From NCBI GenBank assembly GCA_016714225.1, contig JADJNS010000027.1:1-64000 (forward strand): a DNA stretch of 64,000 nucleotides. The letters run 5' to 3'. The translations under genes and the position numbers were made by a program. The notes beneath the pieces are model-generated. The model did no database searches and was not told the DNA's origin. It worked only from the letters and a program-made list of their open reading frames with translations. How positions within the stretch are numbered: the first letter of the stretch is position 1; every line of letters begins with the position of its first letter. This document shows positions 34,835 to 43,053 of this stretch, piece after piece. This DNA is from Archangiaceae bacterium. Its GTDB lineage: Bacteria > Myxococcota > Myxococcia > Myxococcales > Myxococcaceae.

Positions 34835-36082
34835 CTACCCCGGCCGCGCGCCCTTACCGATATCGCGGCGGTACTGCATGCCCTCGAACCGAATCTTCGC
34901 AGCCTGCGCGTACGCGACGTCTCTCGCCGCCTCGAAGGTGTCGCCCCGCGCGCAGACGGTGAGCACCCGCCCCCCGCTGGTGACCACCTTCTCGCCCTCG
35001 CGGCGGGTGCCGGCATGAAACACCTGCGCCCCGGTCACCGACTCGAGCCCCGATATCTCGTCACCCAGCACGGGCTTCTCGGGGTAGCCCCTCGCCGCGA
35101 GCACCACGCCGACCGACACGCCCGAGTGCACCTTGAGCGTGCGCGCCTCGAGCTTGCCCTCGGCGCAGGCCACGCACAGCTCGAGCAGGTCTTCATCGAG
35201 CTGCATCATCAGGGGCTGGGTCTCGGGGTCGCCCAGCCGCACGTTGAACTCGAGCACCCGGGGCCCCTGCGGGGTCAGCATCAGCCCCGCGTAGAGCACC
35301 CCCTGAAACGGAGTGCCTGCGGCGGTCATGGTGCGCAGCACCCGGGCGATCACGTCGCGGCCCACCGCCTCGAGGCCGCGCGCGTCGAGCACCGGCGCCG
35401 GCGCGTAGGCGCCCATGCCGCCAGTGTTGGGGCCGAGATCTGCGTCGAGCAGCCGCTTGTGATCTTGCGACGCGGGCAAGAGCGCGTACCGCTCGCCGTC
35501 GCAGAACGCCATCACCGAGACCTCGGGGCCGGTGAGCCGCTCTTCCAGCAAGAGCCGCTTCCCAGAGGGCAGCGTGCCCAGCGCGCGCACCGCCGCCGCC
35601 GCCTGAGGCCCGTCGTCGGCCACCACCACTCCCTTGCCGGCGGCCAGGCCGTCGGCCTTCACCACCACCGCGCCCCACGCCTCGGCACGCGCCGCGGCGC
35701 GCTCGAGATCATCGAACAGCTCCCAGCGGGCGGTCGGCACCTGCGACTTCTCCATCACTTCTTTCGCGAAGGCCTTGCTGCCCTCGAGCCGCGCCGCCGC
35801 CGCCACCGGGCCGAACACCGCGATGCCGGCGGCCTTCAGCGCATCGGCCACGCCCGCCACCAGCGGGGCCTCGGGGCCGATCACCACCAGCTCGGCCGCG
35901 AGCTCGCGCGCCAGCGCCACCACGGCCGGGCCGCTGTCCAGCGGCACCGCGCGGCACTCCCAGCGCTGGGCCAGCCCCGCGTTGCCGCCCGCCACGGTGA
36001 GGCGGGTGAGCCGTGGGCTCTGCTGCAGCTTCCACGCGAGCGCGTGCTCCCGCGCTCCGGTGCCCAGGAGCAGCACCTTCAC
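34835..36082 (-). CDS. purD: Phosphoribosylamine--glycine ligase (GARS)
   Basis: PurD joins glycine to phosphoribosylamine with ATP, the second step of purine synthesis. The 415-residue product starts at GTG (VKVLLLGTGAREHALAWKL, the family N-terminus). It has the ATP-grasp core with VVVKADGLAAGKGVVVADD, EERLTGPEVSVMAFCDG, the signature DLGPNTGGMGAYAPAP, and the metal-binding LEFNVRLGDPETQPLM. The GTG overlaps the stop of the TPR/zinc-ribbon gene by four bases, so it belongs to the purH operon. Length is normal (about 420-430). Confidence 0.96.
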   Translation of the reverse strand: MKVLLLGTGAREHALAWKLQQSPRLTRLTVAGGNAGLAQRWECRAVPLDSGPAVVALARELAAELVVIGPEAPLVAGVADALKAAGIAVFGPVAAAARLEGSKAFAKEVMEKSQVPTARWELFDDLERAAARAEAWGAVVVKADGLAAGKGVVVADDGPQAAAAVRALGTLPSGKRLLLEERLTGPEVSVMAFCDGERYALLPASQDHKRLLDADLGPNTGGMGAYAPAPVLDARGLEAVGRDVIARVLRTMTAAGTPFQGVLYAGLMLTPQGPRVLEFNVRLGDPETQPLMMQLDEDLLELCVACAEGKLEARTLKVHSGVSVGVVLAARGYPEKPVLGDEISGLESVTGAQVFHAGTRREGEKVVTSGGRVLTVCARGDTFEAARDVAYAQAAKIRFEGMQYRRDIGKGARPG

Positions 36083-38961
36083 AGCGAGATCCCGTAGAGC
36101 ACGCGCTTGGCCTCGTTGTACTGAGGGTCGGCGAGCAGCACCGCGTTGAGCGCCGCCTTGGCCTGCGGCACCTTCTTCACCTTCACGTCGCCCTCGGCGA
36201 GCTTCACCTTGGCGAGAAAGAGGTTCGGCGCCAGCTCGATCGCCTTCTGGAGCTCGGCGCGTGCCGCTTCGACCTTGTTGGCGTTGAGCAGCGTCCACCC
36301 CAGCACGCAGTGGGCGAGACCCGAGCTGCGGTCGGCGCCGGCGGCCTTGGTGGCCCACTTGCTCGCCGCCGCGGCGTCGCGGCGCTTGAGCGAGATCAGC
36401 GCACGGTAGGCGTAGCCCTGCACGTTGTCGGGGTCGATCGCCACCACCCGGGCGAACGCATCGTCGGCGCCGGCGAGGTCTCCCGCGTGCCAGGCCAACA
36501 CCCCTTCGGCGATCAGCGGGTTGGGGTCGTCTTTCTCTTTGCCCAGCCGCGCGAAGGTGCCGCGCGCCGGCCCCACGATGTCCGAGCGGCTGATGAACAG
36601 CGGCGACATCGGCGGCCGCGGCCCGCTCTGCAGCGGGTCGGCCTTGCCGCCCCGGGCCAGCACGTACTCCCACCCCTTGGGCTCGTTCTTGGCCTTCACC
36701 GCCGCGGCGGCTGCCAGCAGCAGCGCGTCGGTGCGCCGCGGGTCGAGCTCGGCCGCCTTCCTGAGCTTCTCGAACGCATCGCCGAACTTGCCTTCGGCCA
36801 GCAGCACCCGGCCTTCGAGGGTGGCCTCGAGCGCCGGGTCGCCCAGCTTGAGCGCGGCGAGCTGCGCGCGCGCATCGGCGACGTTGTTCACCGCGAGGCT
36901 GGCGAACAGCTTCTGCAGGTGGGCGTTCAGATGGTCGGGCTTGAGCTGCAGGGCCGCGTCGGCCTGGCTGATGGCGGCCGCCGAGTCACCCTGCAGCCGC
37001 GCCACCGCCGCCCGGTGCGCCAGGGCTTCGACCAGCAGCGCCTTGTCGAGCGCGTCTCGCTGCTGCAGCAGCGCCTCGAGGCCCGCCGCCGCGCCGGCGA
37101 GGTCGCCGTCGTGCTGGTAGGCGAACACCGCCAGCTGCACCTTCGCGGCGGCCGAGCGCGGCGCCGCCGCGGCGACCTTCTGGTAGGTCTTCTTGGCCAG
37201 GGCGGGCTCGGAGACCTCGAGGTAGAGCCGGGCCAGCGCGTCGGCGGCCTCGAGCTGATCGGGGTCGTCTTCGAGCCGCTTCTCGAGCGTCAGCACCGCG
37301 CTCTTGTAGTCGCCCTGGCCCACCATCAGCCGCACCTGCGAGAGGTAGGCGCGCTTGAGCTTGGGGTCGGCCTTGAGCGCCTCGTCGAGGTTGTCGCGTG
37401 CCGTCTTGGGGTTCTTGCCCAGGTACGCCTGGCCGAGCGCGAGGTAGGCCAGGGCCTTGTCTTTCGCCGAGGGGCTGGCGATGCCGCGCTCGGCGAGCAC
37501 CTGTATGTCGTTCAGGTTGGCGCTGCGCACCAGCAACAGGTGCGCGTGCGCGACGTAGACCCGCGCGTCACCACCGCGCTGCTCGGCCGCCACCAGCATC
37601 TGCTCGGCCATCTTCTGGGTGTCGCCGTCGACCTTGTCGCCGCGCCCGAACGCCAGCGCCATCGCCCACCCGGCGATCGCCCGGTCGTTGTTCTTGTCGA
37701 GCACCAGCGCCTTCTGGAACTCGACCTCGGCCTCGGCGTAGGCAGTGGTGGTGTCGAGCGCGAGCTTCTCTTCTCCCGCGGCGAGGTGCTCGGCCGCCGA
37801 GCCGCTGAGCTCGGGGAAGCTCGCCTTCCACCGGTCGACCATCGCGTCGATGGGCCGCGCCGACGAGATGGGCAGCTTCTGCGCCATCGGCGGCGGCTTC
37901 TTCACCCACGGCTTCTTGACGAAGAGGTACGCGCCGCCCGCGCCGAAGACCAGCAGCAGCACGCCGGCCATCGCCACCACCCGGCCCGCGCCCTCGCGCG
38001 GCTCTTCGTCGTCGCGGTACGCGCTGGTCTTGTTGCGCACGGGGGCCGGGGCCCGGGGCTTCTGGGCCGGCCGCTCGGCGACGGTCTCGAGCTCAGGGCT
38101 GCCGGCGGCGTCGCCGAAGTCTCCCGCGGGAGCAGGCGGGCGCGCCGCCGCCGGCGGAGACATGCGCCCCAGCGCGCTGCCGCTGGGCTTGCCCTGGCTG
38201 TCGGCGGTGCTCAGCCCCGGGTTGCTCTGCGCGTTGCGGCAGTCGTCGCAGATGCCCAGCGCCTGGTCGAACGGGTCGGTCAGCACCTTGCCGCACGACT
38301 TGCACTTCACCTGCGGCCCGACGGGCGCCTGCGCGCGCGGCCCCGACTGCGGCGGCGGAGGCAGCGGCGCATCGGGCGGCGGGGCCTTCAGCTTGTAGCC
38401 CGGCGTCGAGCCCAGCTGGTGCACCGGCGGCGGGGGGGCTTCTGAGAACGAGAAGTCTCCGGAGAAGTCGAACGGCGCCGAAGACTGGGGCGCGGGCGCC
38501 GAGGGGGGCGGAGCCCGGGTGGCGGGCTTCTTCAGCGCCGACGGCAGCGGGGCGAGCGCGCGCGGGCTGGTGGCCGGCTCGGGCGCCGGCTCGCCCAGGT
38601 CGCTGAAGTCGAGCATGTCGCCGCCCGCATCGAAGGGGGCGGGGGCGGGCGGCTGCGCCGCCGCGCTGGGCGACTTCGCCGCCTGGGTGGGCAGCGAGGT
38701 GAAGTCGAAGAACGCGTCACTGCCGCCGGCCGGTGCGGCCGCCTGCGGAAGCGGTGGCATGGGCGGCATGGGCGGTGGCGGGGCCACCGGCAGCGGCGGC
38801 GGTGCAGGCACCGCCGGCTCGGTGGTGGCCGGAGCGCCGTCGCCCTGCTTCACCAGCTGCAGGTGCCGGCAGCGCGGGCACTGCGCGCGAATGCCCTTGG
38901 GGGTGACGAGCTTGTCGTCGATCGCATACGCGGCCGAGCACTTCTGACAGACGATGCGCAT
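36079..38961 (-). CDS. Zinc-ribbon, transmembrane, TPR-repeat protein (960 aa)
   Basis: The N-terminus is an MJ0042-type zinc ribbon (MRIVCQKCSAAYAIDDKL with CPRCRHLQLV). A long Pro/Ala-rich disordered stretch follows, then a second four-Cys ribbon around residue 235 (KCKSCGKVL with GICDDCRN). One membrane helix is near residue 335 (VVAMAGVLLLVFGAGGAYLF). From about 400 to the end there are 12 or more TPR-like units, such as AEVEFQKALVLDKNNDRAIA and AVLTLEKRLEDDPDQLEAAD. This layout recalls myxobacterial scaffold proteins near FrgA/PilF-like or gliding systems, but no specific partner is evident. It sits between purH (8 bases upstream) and purD (4-base overlap). Confidence 0.82.
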   Translation of the reverse strand: MRIVCQKCSAAYAIDDKLVTPKGIRAQCPRCRHLQLVKQGDGAPATTEPAVPAPPPLPVAPPPPMPPMPPLPQAAAPAGGSDAFFDFTSLPTQAAKSPSAAAQPPAPAPFDAGGDMLDFSDLGEPAPEPATSPRALAPLPSALKKPATRAPPPSAPAPQSSAPFDFSGDFSFSEAPPPPVHQLGSTPGYKLKAPPPDAPLPPPPQSGPRAQAPVGPQVKCKSCGKVLTDPFDQALGICDDCRNAQSNPGLSTADSQGKPSGSALGRMSPPAAARPPAPAGDFGDAAGSPELETVAERPAQKPRAPAPVRNKTSAYRDDEEPREGAGRVVAMAGVLLLVFGAGGAYLFVKKPWVKKPPPMAQKLPISSARPIDAMVDRWKASFPELSGSAAEHLAAGEEKLALDTTTAYAEAEVEFQKALVLDKNNDRAIAGWAMALAFGRGDKVDGDTQKMAEQMLVAAEQRGGDARVYVAHAHLLLVRSANLNDIQVLAERGIASPSAKDKALAYLALGQAYLGKNPKTARDNLDEALKADPKLKRAYLSQVRLMVGQGDYKSAVLTLEKRLEDDPDQLEAADALARLYLEVSEPALAKKTYQKVAAAAPRSAAAKVQLAVFAYQHDGDLAGAAAGLEALLQQRDALDKALLVEALAHRAAVARLQGDSAAAISQADAALQLKPDHLNAHLQKLFASLAVNNVADARAQLAALKLGDPALEATLEGRVLLAEGKFGDAFEKLRKAAELDPRRTDALLLAAAAAVKAKNEPKGWEYVLARGGKADPLQSGPRPPMSPLFISRSDIVGPARGTFARLGKEKDDPNPLIAEGVLAWHAGDLAGADDAFARVVAIDPDNVQGYAYRALISLKRRDAAAASKWATKAAGADRSSGLAHCVLGWTLLNANKVEAARAELQKAIELAPNLFLAKVKLAEGDVKVKKVPQAKAALNAVLLADPQYNEAKRVLYGISL

Positions 38962-38969
38962 TTAGAGGG

Positions 38970-40514
38970 TCAGTGCCTGAAGTGTCGCACGCCGGTGAAC
39001 ACCATCGAAATACCGTGCTCGTCGGCGGCGGAGATCACCTCGGGGTCGCGCATCGAGCCGCCCGGCTGCACCACGCAGCGCGCCCCGGCCGCGGCCAGCG
39101 CGTCGAGCCCGTCGCGGAAGGGGAAGAAGGCGTCAGAGCCCACCGCGCTGCCCTTGAGCTTGTCGCCCCCGCGCGCCGCGGCGATCTTCACCGACTCGAC
39201 CCGGCTGGTCTGCCCGCCGCCCGCGGCCAGCAGCTCGGTCGAGGTCGAGAAGACGATGGCGTTCGACTTGACGTGCTTGCACACCCGCCACGCGAACTTG
39301 AGCGCCTTCAGGTCGGCCTCGCTGGGCTTCACCTTGGTGACCACCTTCCACTCGGTCTGGGGCTCGATGGCGTCACGGTCCATCGCCAAGAGGCCTCCGG
39401 AGATGCTGCGCACGTCGAGCTGGGCGCGCGGTTTGGCGCTGGTCGACGCCAGGCCGGCGCCGGCCTCGAGCAGCCGCAGGTTCTTCTTCGCCTCGAGCAC
39501 GCTGCGCGCTTCGCGCGAGAACGACGGCGCCACCACGCCCTCGAGAAACGTCTCGGCCAGGGCCTTGGCCGTGAGCTCGTCGACCTCGCGGTTCAACGCC
39601 ACCACCCCGCCGAACGCCGAGACCTCGTCTGCCGCGCGCGCCTTGCGGTAGGCGGCCTCGAGCCGCTCGTTGATCGCCACCCCGCACGGGGTGTTGTGCT
39701 TGATGATCACCGCGCACGGCACCTCGGGGAACTCCATCACCAGGCCCAGCGCCGAGTCGAAGTCGAGCAGGTTGTTGTACGAGAGCTCCTTGCCCTGCAA
39801 CAGCCGGCTGAAGGCGAGCGTGGGCTCTTTGGGAGCGATCGCCTCGCGGTAGTACGCGCCGCGCTGGTGCGGGTTCTCGCCGTAGCGCAGCTCGAACATC
39901 TTCTGCATCGAGACGGTGAGCTCTTCGGGGAAGGGGTCTTGATCTTGCTCGGCCAGCCACTGGGCGATGGCCGCGTCATAGCCGGCGGTGTGCGAGAACG
40001 CCTTGCGCATCAGCCGGCGGCGGGTGTCGTTGGTGACCTGCTTCTTTTCCTGCCGCTCTTCCAGCAGCAGGTCGTAGTCGTTGGGGTCGACCACCACCGA
40101 GACGTGCGCCCAGTTCTTCGCCGCGGCGCGCACCATCGCCGGGCCGCCGATGTCGATCTGCTCGATCGCCTCGAGCTCGGTGGCGCCCTTGGCCACCGTC
40201 TCGCGGAACGGGTAGAGGTTCACCGCCACGATGGAGATCGGCGTGATGCCGTTCTCTTTCATCTGCGCGGCGTCTTCTTTCTGGGTGGGCCGGCCCAGAA
40301 TGCCGCCGTGAATCTTGGGGTGCAGGGTCTTCACCCGGCCGCCCAGAATCTCGGGCGAGCCGGTGTGCTCGGAGACCTTCTTGGCGGGAACTCCGGCCGC
40401 CTTGAGCGCCTCGAGAGTTCCCCCGGTGGAGAGAATGGAAAAACCCAGGCGGACCAGCCCTTGCGCGAAGGGCACCAGTCCGCGCTTGTCGGAGACACTG
40501 AGGAGCGCGAGCAC
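38970..40514 (-). CDS. purH: Bifunctional AICAR formyltransferase / IMP cyclohydrolase
   Basis: PurH carries out the last two steps to IMP. From the GTG at 40514 (VLALLSVSDKRGLVPFAQGL, the usual N-terminus) the 514-residue product is the normal size. The cyclohydrolase half has GGRVKTLHPKIHGGIL and AVNLYPF. The formyltransferase half has the Lys-His pair in VIIKHNTPCGVA, and the late GSDAFFPFRDGLD and VVQPGGSMRDPEV. A GAGG lies 11 bases upstream of the GTG. In this sequence the frame is open far upstream, through the sigma-region-4-like gene to 41072, with no stop in between; that apparent fusion is probably due to a one-base frameshift in the upstream gene. Confidence 0.96.
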   Translation of the reverse strand: MLALLSVSDKRGLVPFAQGLVRLGFSILSTGGTLEALKAAGVPAKKVSEHTGSPEILGGRVKTLHPKIHGGILGRPTQKEDAAQMKENGITPISIVAVNLYPFRETVAKGATELEAIEQIDIGGPAMVRAAAKNWAHVSVVVDPNDYDLLLEERQEKKQVTNDTRRRLMRKAFSHTAGYDAAIAQWLAEQDQDPFPEELTVSMQKMFELRYGENPHQRGAYYREAIAPKEPTLAFSRLLQGKELSYNNLLDFDSALGLVMEFPEVPCAVIIKHNTPCGVAINERLEAAYRKARAADEVSAFGGVVALNREVDELTAKALAETFLEGVVAPSFSREARSVLEAKKNLRLLEAGAGLASTSAKPRAQLDVRSISGGLLAMDRDAIEPQTEWKVVTKVKPSEADLKALKFAWRVCKHVKSNAIVFSTSTELLAAGGGQTSRVESVKIAAARGGDKLKGSAVGSDAFFPFRDGLDALAAAGARCVVQPGGSMRDPEVISAADEHGISMVFTGVRHFRH

Positions 40515-40581
40515 GTTGTTTTCGACCTCGGTCAGGAGGAGGGGGGAGACCAAGGTGTACCACCGACGTGCGGAAAAATGA

Positions 40582-41072
<491 letters not shown>

Positions 41073-41108
41073 GCGTCCCTCCATTGAATACCGGCTCCCC
41101 CGCCGGCC

Positions 41109-41642
41109 CTAGGAAACTGCCCGTGTTTTTTGCTGCGTGATGTCGTCGTTCACCCGCGCCGTCACCGCCGAGCCGAAGCGCGAAACCGCGCGCACCAGCG
41201 CCTCGGCGCGATGACGAAGCTGCGAAAGCTCGCTGACCAGGGCGCGCTTGTGGCGCGAGCCGAACTGCTTGCCCGACAGCTCGGTCTCGAAGCCGGCGAA
41301 CACCTCGTCGAGTTCGCGCTCGACCTGGTCGATCTGGTTCTTGAAGAAGACGAAAGAGCGACGAATCTCTTCGAGGGTCAGGCCCTGGGCCATCATCTTC
41401 TTGATGGCGTTGATGCGGCGCACCGAGTCGACCGGGTAGAGGCCGGTCGAGCCGCGGTGCTTGCCCTTGCGGCCCACCCGGCGACTGCGCGGCAAGAGGC
41501 CCGCCTGCACGTACTTGCGGAAGGTGGCCTCGGAGAGCCGCACCCCGTGCGGTCGAAAGATCTCGAGAATCACGCGCGCCGGTAGCCCCGTCGCGTAGTC
41601 GCGTTCGATTCGAGCGAGCTCTTCCGGCCGAAGAATTTCCAA
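41109..41642 (-). CDS. MerR-family transcriptional regulator
   Basis: The 177-residue product has an N-terminal helical segment, then a MerR-like winged HTH: VRLSEATFRKYVQAGLLPRS, a Lys/Arg-rich wing (RVGRKGKHRGSTG), LYPVDSVRRINAIKKMMAQG, and LTLEEIRRSF with a coiled dimerisation helix (FKNQIDQVERELDEVFAGFE). No Cys-based metal site is seen in the C-terminal part. TTG at 41642 (LEILRPEELARIE) is the preferred start: GGGAGAGGG sits eight bases upstream, and a perfect dyad lies just beyond. An ATG at 41726 would put that dyad in the coding region. It is 36 bases upstream of the region-4-like gene and may be co-transcribed with purH. Confidence 0.78.
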   Translation of the reverse strand: MEILRPEELARIERDYATGLPARVILEIFRPHGVRLSEATFRKYVQAGLLPRSRRVGRKGKHRGSTGLYPVDSVRRINAIKKMMAQGLTLEEIRRSFVFFKNQIDQVERELDEVFAGFETELSGKQFGSRHKRALVSELSQLRHRAEALVRAVSRFGSAVTARVNDDITQQKTRAVS

Positions 41643-41697
41643 GTGCTCTGCCCTCTCCCGGCGCTGCTTGAACGGCACTGCCTTGCAACGCGATCCA

Positions 41698-41720
41698 CAT
41701 TCAATAGCGGCTATTGAATG
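41698..41720. promoter_or_regulatory. Perfect 10-3-10 dyad, probable operator of the MerR-like gene
   Basis: CATTCAATAG and CTATTGAATG are exact reverse complements around CGG. It lies 56-78 bases upstream of the TTG start of the MerR-like regulator, where an autoregulated MerR operator would sit. Related ATTGAAT/ATTCAAT half-sites occur at 41740-41746 and at 41083-41089 before the region-4-like gene. Confidence 0.65.
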
Positions 41721-42115
41721 CGGCATTATGAGTATCAGATATTCAATGGAAGTTCAACACGCGTTCCAGACAGCTGCGACCCGTTTCAGAGCAACGAAAT
41801 GGGTCGAGCGCGCCCCACTGTCGTCAGCGAAGACGGTCGCGCTGCGCTCGAATCGATCGATTTCGCTTCAGCAGATCAGCGCCGCGCCGAAAAGCTGATC
41901 GCGTTCGCGCACTTGCGCGCGCGCGCTGATCGCGCCGCACCCAGAGGTGCGATCAGATCGCACTTTTGCCCCCATGGAGCGCGCGTGCTCCAGGCGAGCG
42001 CGGCAGGCTCAGCTCAGGGCAGCTTCACCGGGCAATCGGGCCGGGCGAGGCTCGACACACTTCTCAATGGTTCCTTCATCGCCGGCACAAGGCGCCCCCG
42101 TATCGTGGGTGCACC
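41721..42115. other. Intergenic stretch of about 395 bp
   Basis: Between the divergent MerR-like gene and the MBL hydrolase gene no convincing coding sequence is seen. The first half is poorer in GC and should hold both promoters. Open frames on + (from 41718 and 41668) lack ribosome sites, domains and coding bias. A cluster of short GATC-centred repeats (around 41855-41960, for example CTGATCGCG) is visible, with no clear function. Confidence 0.5.
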
Positions 42116-42862
42116 ATGAAGAGCGCACTCAAAGTCATCGGAGCCCTGCTGTTGATGCTGATCGCCGCCGGCGGCGTCTTCGGGGCGCGCATTCGCTCGC
42201 AGATGCCGAAGACCGGCGCGGCGCGCATCGAGGTGACGCCGCGCATCGTGGGGGTTCTCTCGCAGTACAGCTACGCGTGGGTGGTGAAGACCGACCACGG
42301 CGCGCTGCTCATCGACGCCGGGGTCGACGTCACCGGCGCACCGGTGCTGGCCGAGCTGAAGGCGCTGGGCCTGAGCGCAGCCGAGGTGCACACCGTGCTG
42401 ATGACGCACGGCCACAACGATCACTTCGGGGGGCTGGGCGCCTTTGGGTCGGCGAAGGTCTACGTGGGCCGAGGCGACGCCGTGTACCTGCGCGGAGAGA
42501 AGACGACCATGCCGAGGTTCATGCTGCCCGCGGTGAAGGTGCCGCCGCAGGTCGAAGAGCTGAGCCCCGACGCTGCCCTCGAGCTCGACGGCGTGAGCGT
42601 GAAGACGGTCTCGATTCCCGGCCACACCGCGGGCTCGACGGCGTACCTCATCGACGGAGTGCTGTTCACCGGCGACTCGCTGATGCAGCGCGACGGAGAG
42701 CTGAAGATGGGCCCCGACTTCTTCAGCGACGACGTGGCGCAGAACCGCAGGTCGATCGCGCGGCTCGAGGCGCTCGACTTCACCGCGGTGGCCGACGGGC
42801 ACGCCGGGCTGACGAGAGACCCCAAGCCCAAGGTGGTGCAGTTTCTCGCCCGGGCGAAGTGA
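42116..42862 (+). CDS. MBL-fold metallo-hydrolase, exported or membrane-anchored
   Basis: The 248-residue protein starts MKSALKVIGALLLMLIAAGG, a signal peptide or N-terminal anchor. The metallo-beta-lactamase fold is shown by LMTHGHNDHFGGLGAF (HxHxDH), the second His in VSIPGHTAGSTAYL, the bridging Asp in VLFTGDSLMQRDG and a late ADGHAGL. It resembles glyoxalase II-like or lactonase-like hydrolases and lacks B1 beta-lactamase features. The substrate is unknown. The ATG at 42116 is preferred because it gives the signal sequence; open frame continues 50 codons upstream without coding character. Confidence 0.9.
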   Translation: MKSALKVIGALLLMLIAAGGVFGARIRSQMPKTGAARIEVTPRIVGVLSQYSYAWVVKTDHGALLIDAGVDVTGAPVLAELKALGLSAAEVHTVLMTHGHNDHFGGLGAFGSAKVYVGRGDAVYLRGEKTTMPRFMLPAVKVPPQVEELSPDAALELDGVSVKTVSIPGHTAGSTAYLIDGVLFTGDSLMQRDGELKMGPDFFSDDVAQNRRSIARLEALDFTAVADGHAGLTRDPKPKVVQFLARAK

Positions 42863-43053
42863 CGCCCGCGCTCGAGCAGTGCGTCACCTCGGAGCCGGTG
42901 AGCAGCCACGGCCACCCCTCGAGCTCGAGCGCGTACCTCGAGCCGCTGGGGCGACGGTGCTCGCGCCCGGCCGCCTCGGTGCCCGCACTGAGCAACGGCA
43001 CAGGCCTCGCGAACGGGCGCGCGCCCACCCCGCCCCCGCTGTAAAAGAAGCCC

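Noticed and set aside
41718..42119. 133-codon plus frame before the MBL gene
   Set aside because: No ribosome site, no domain, and the real MBL start with its signal sequence lies at 42116.
42863..43053. Minus frame reading RYALELEGWPWLLTGSEV, like a phage tail protein N-terminus
   Set aside because: Only a short match in a 190-base gap with nothing phage-like around it; too weak to call a remnant.
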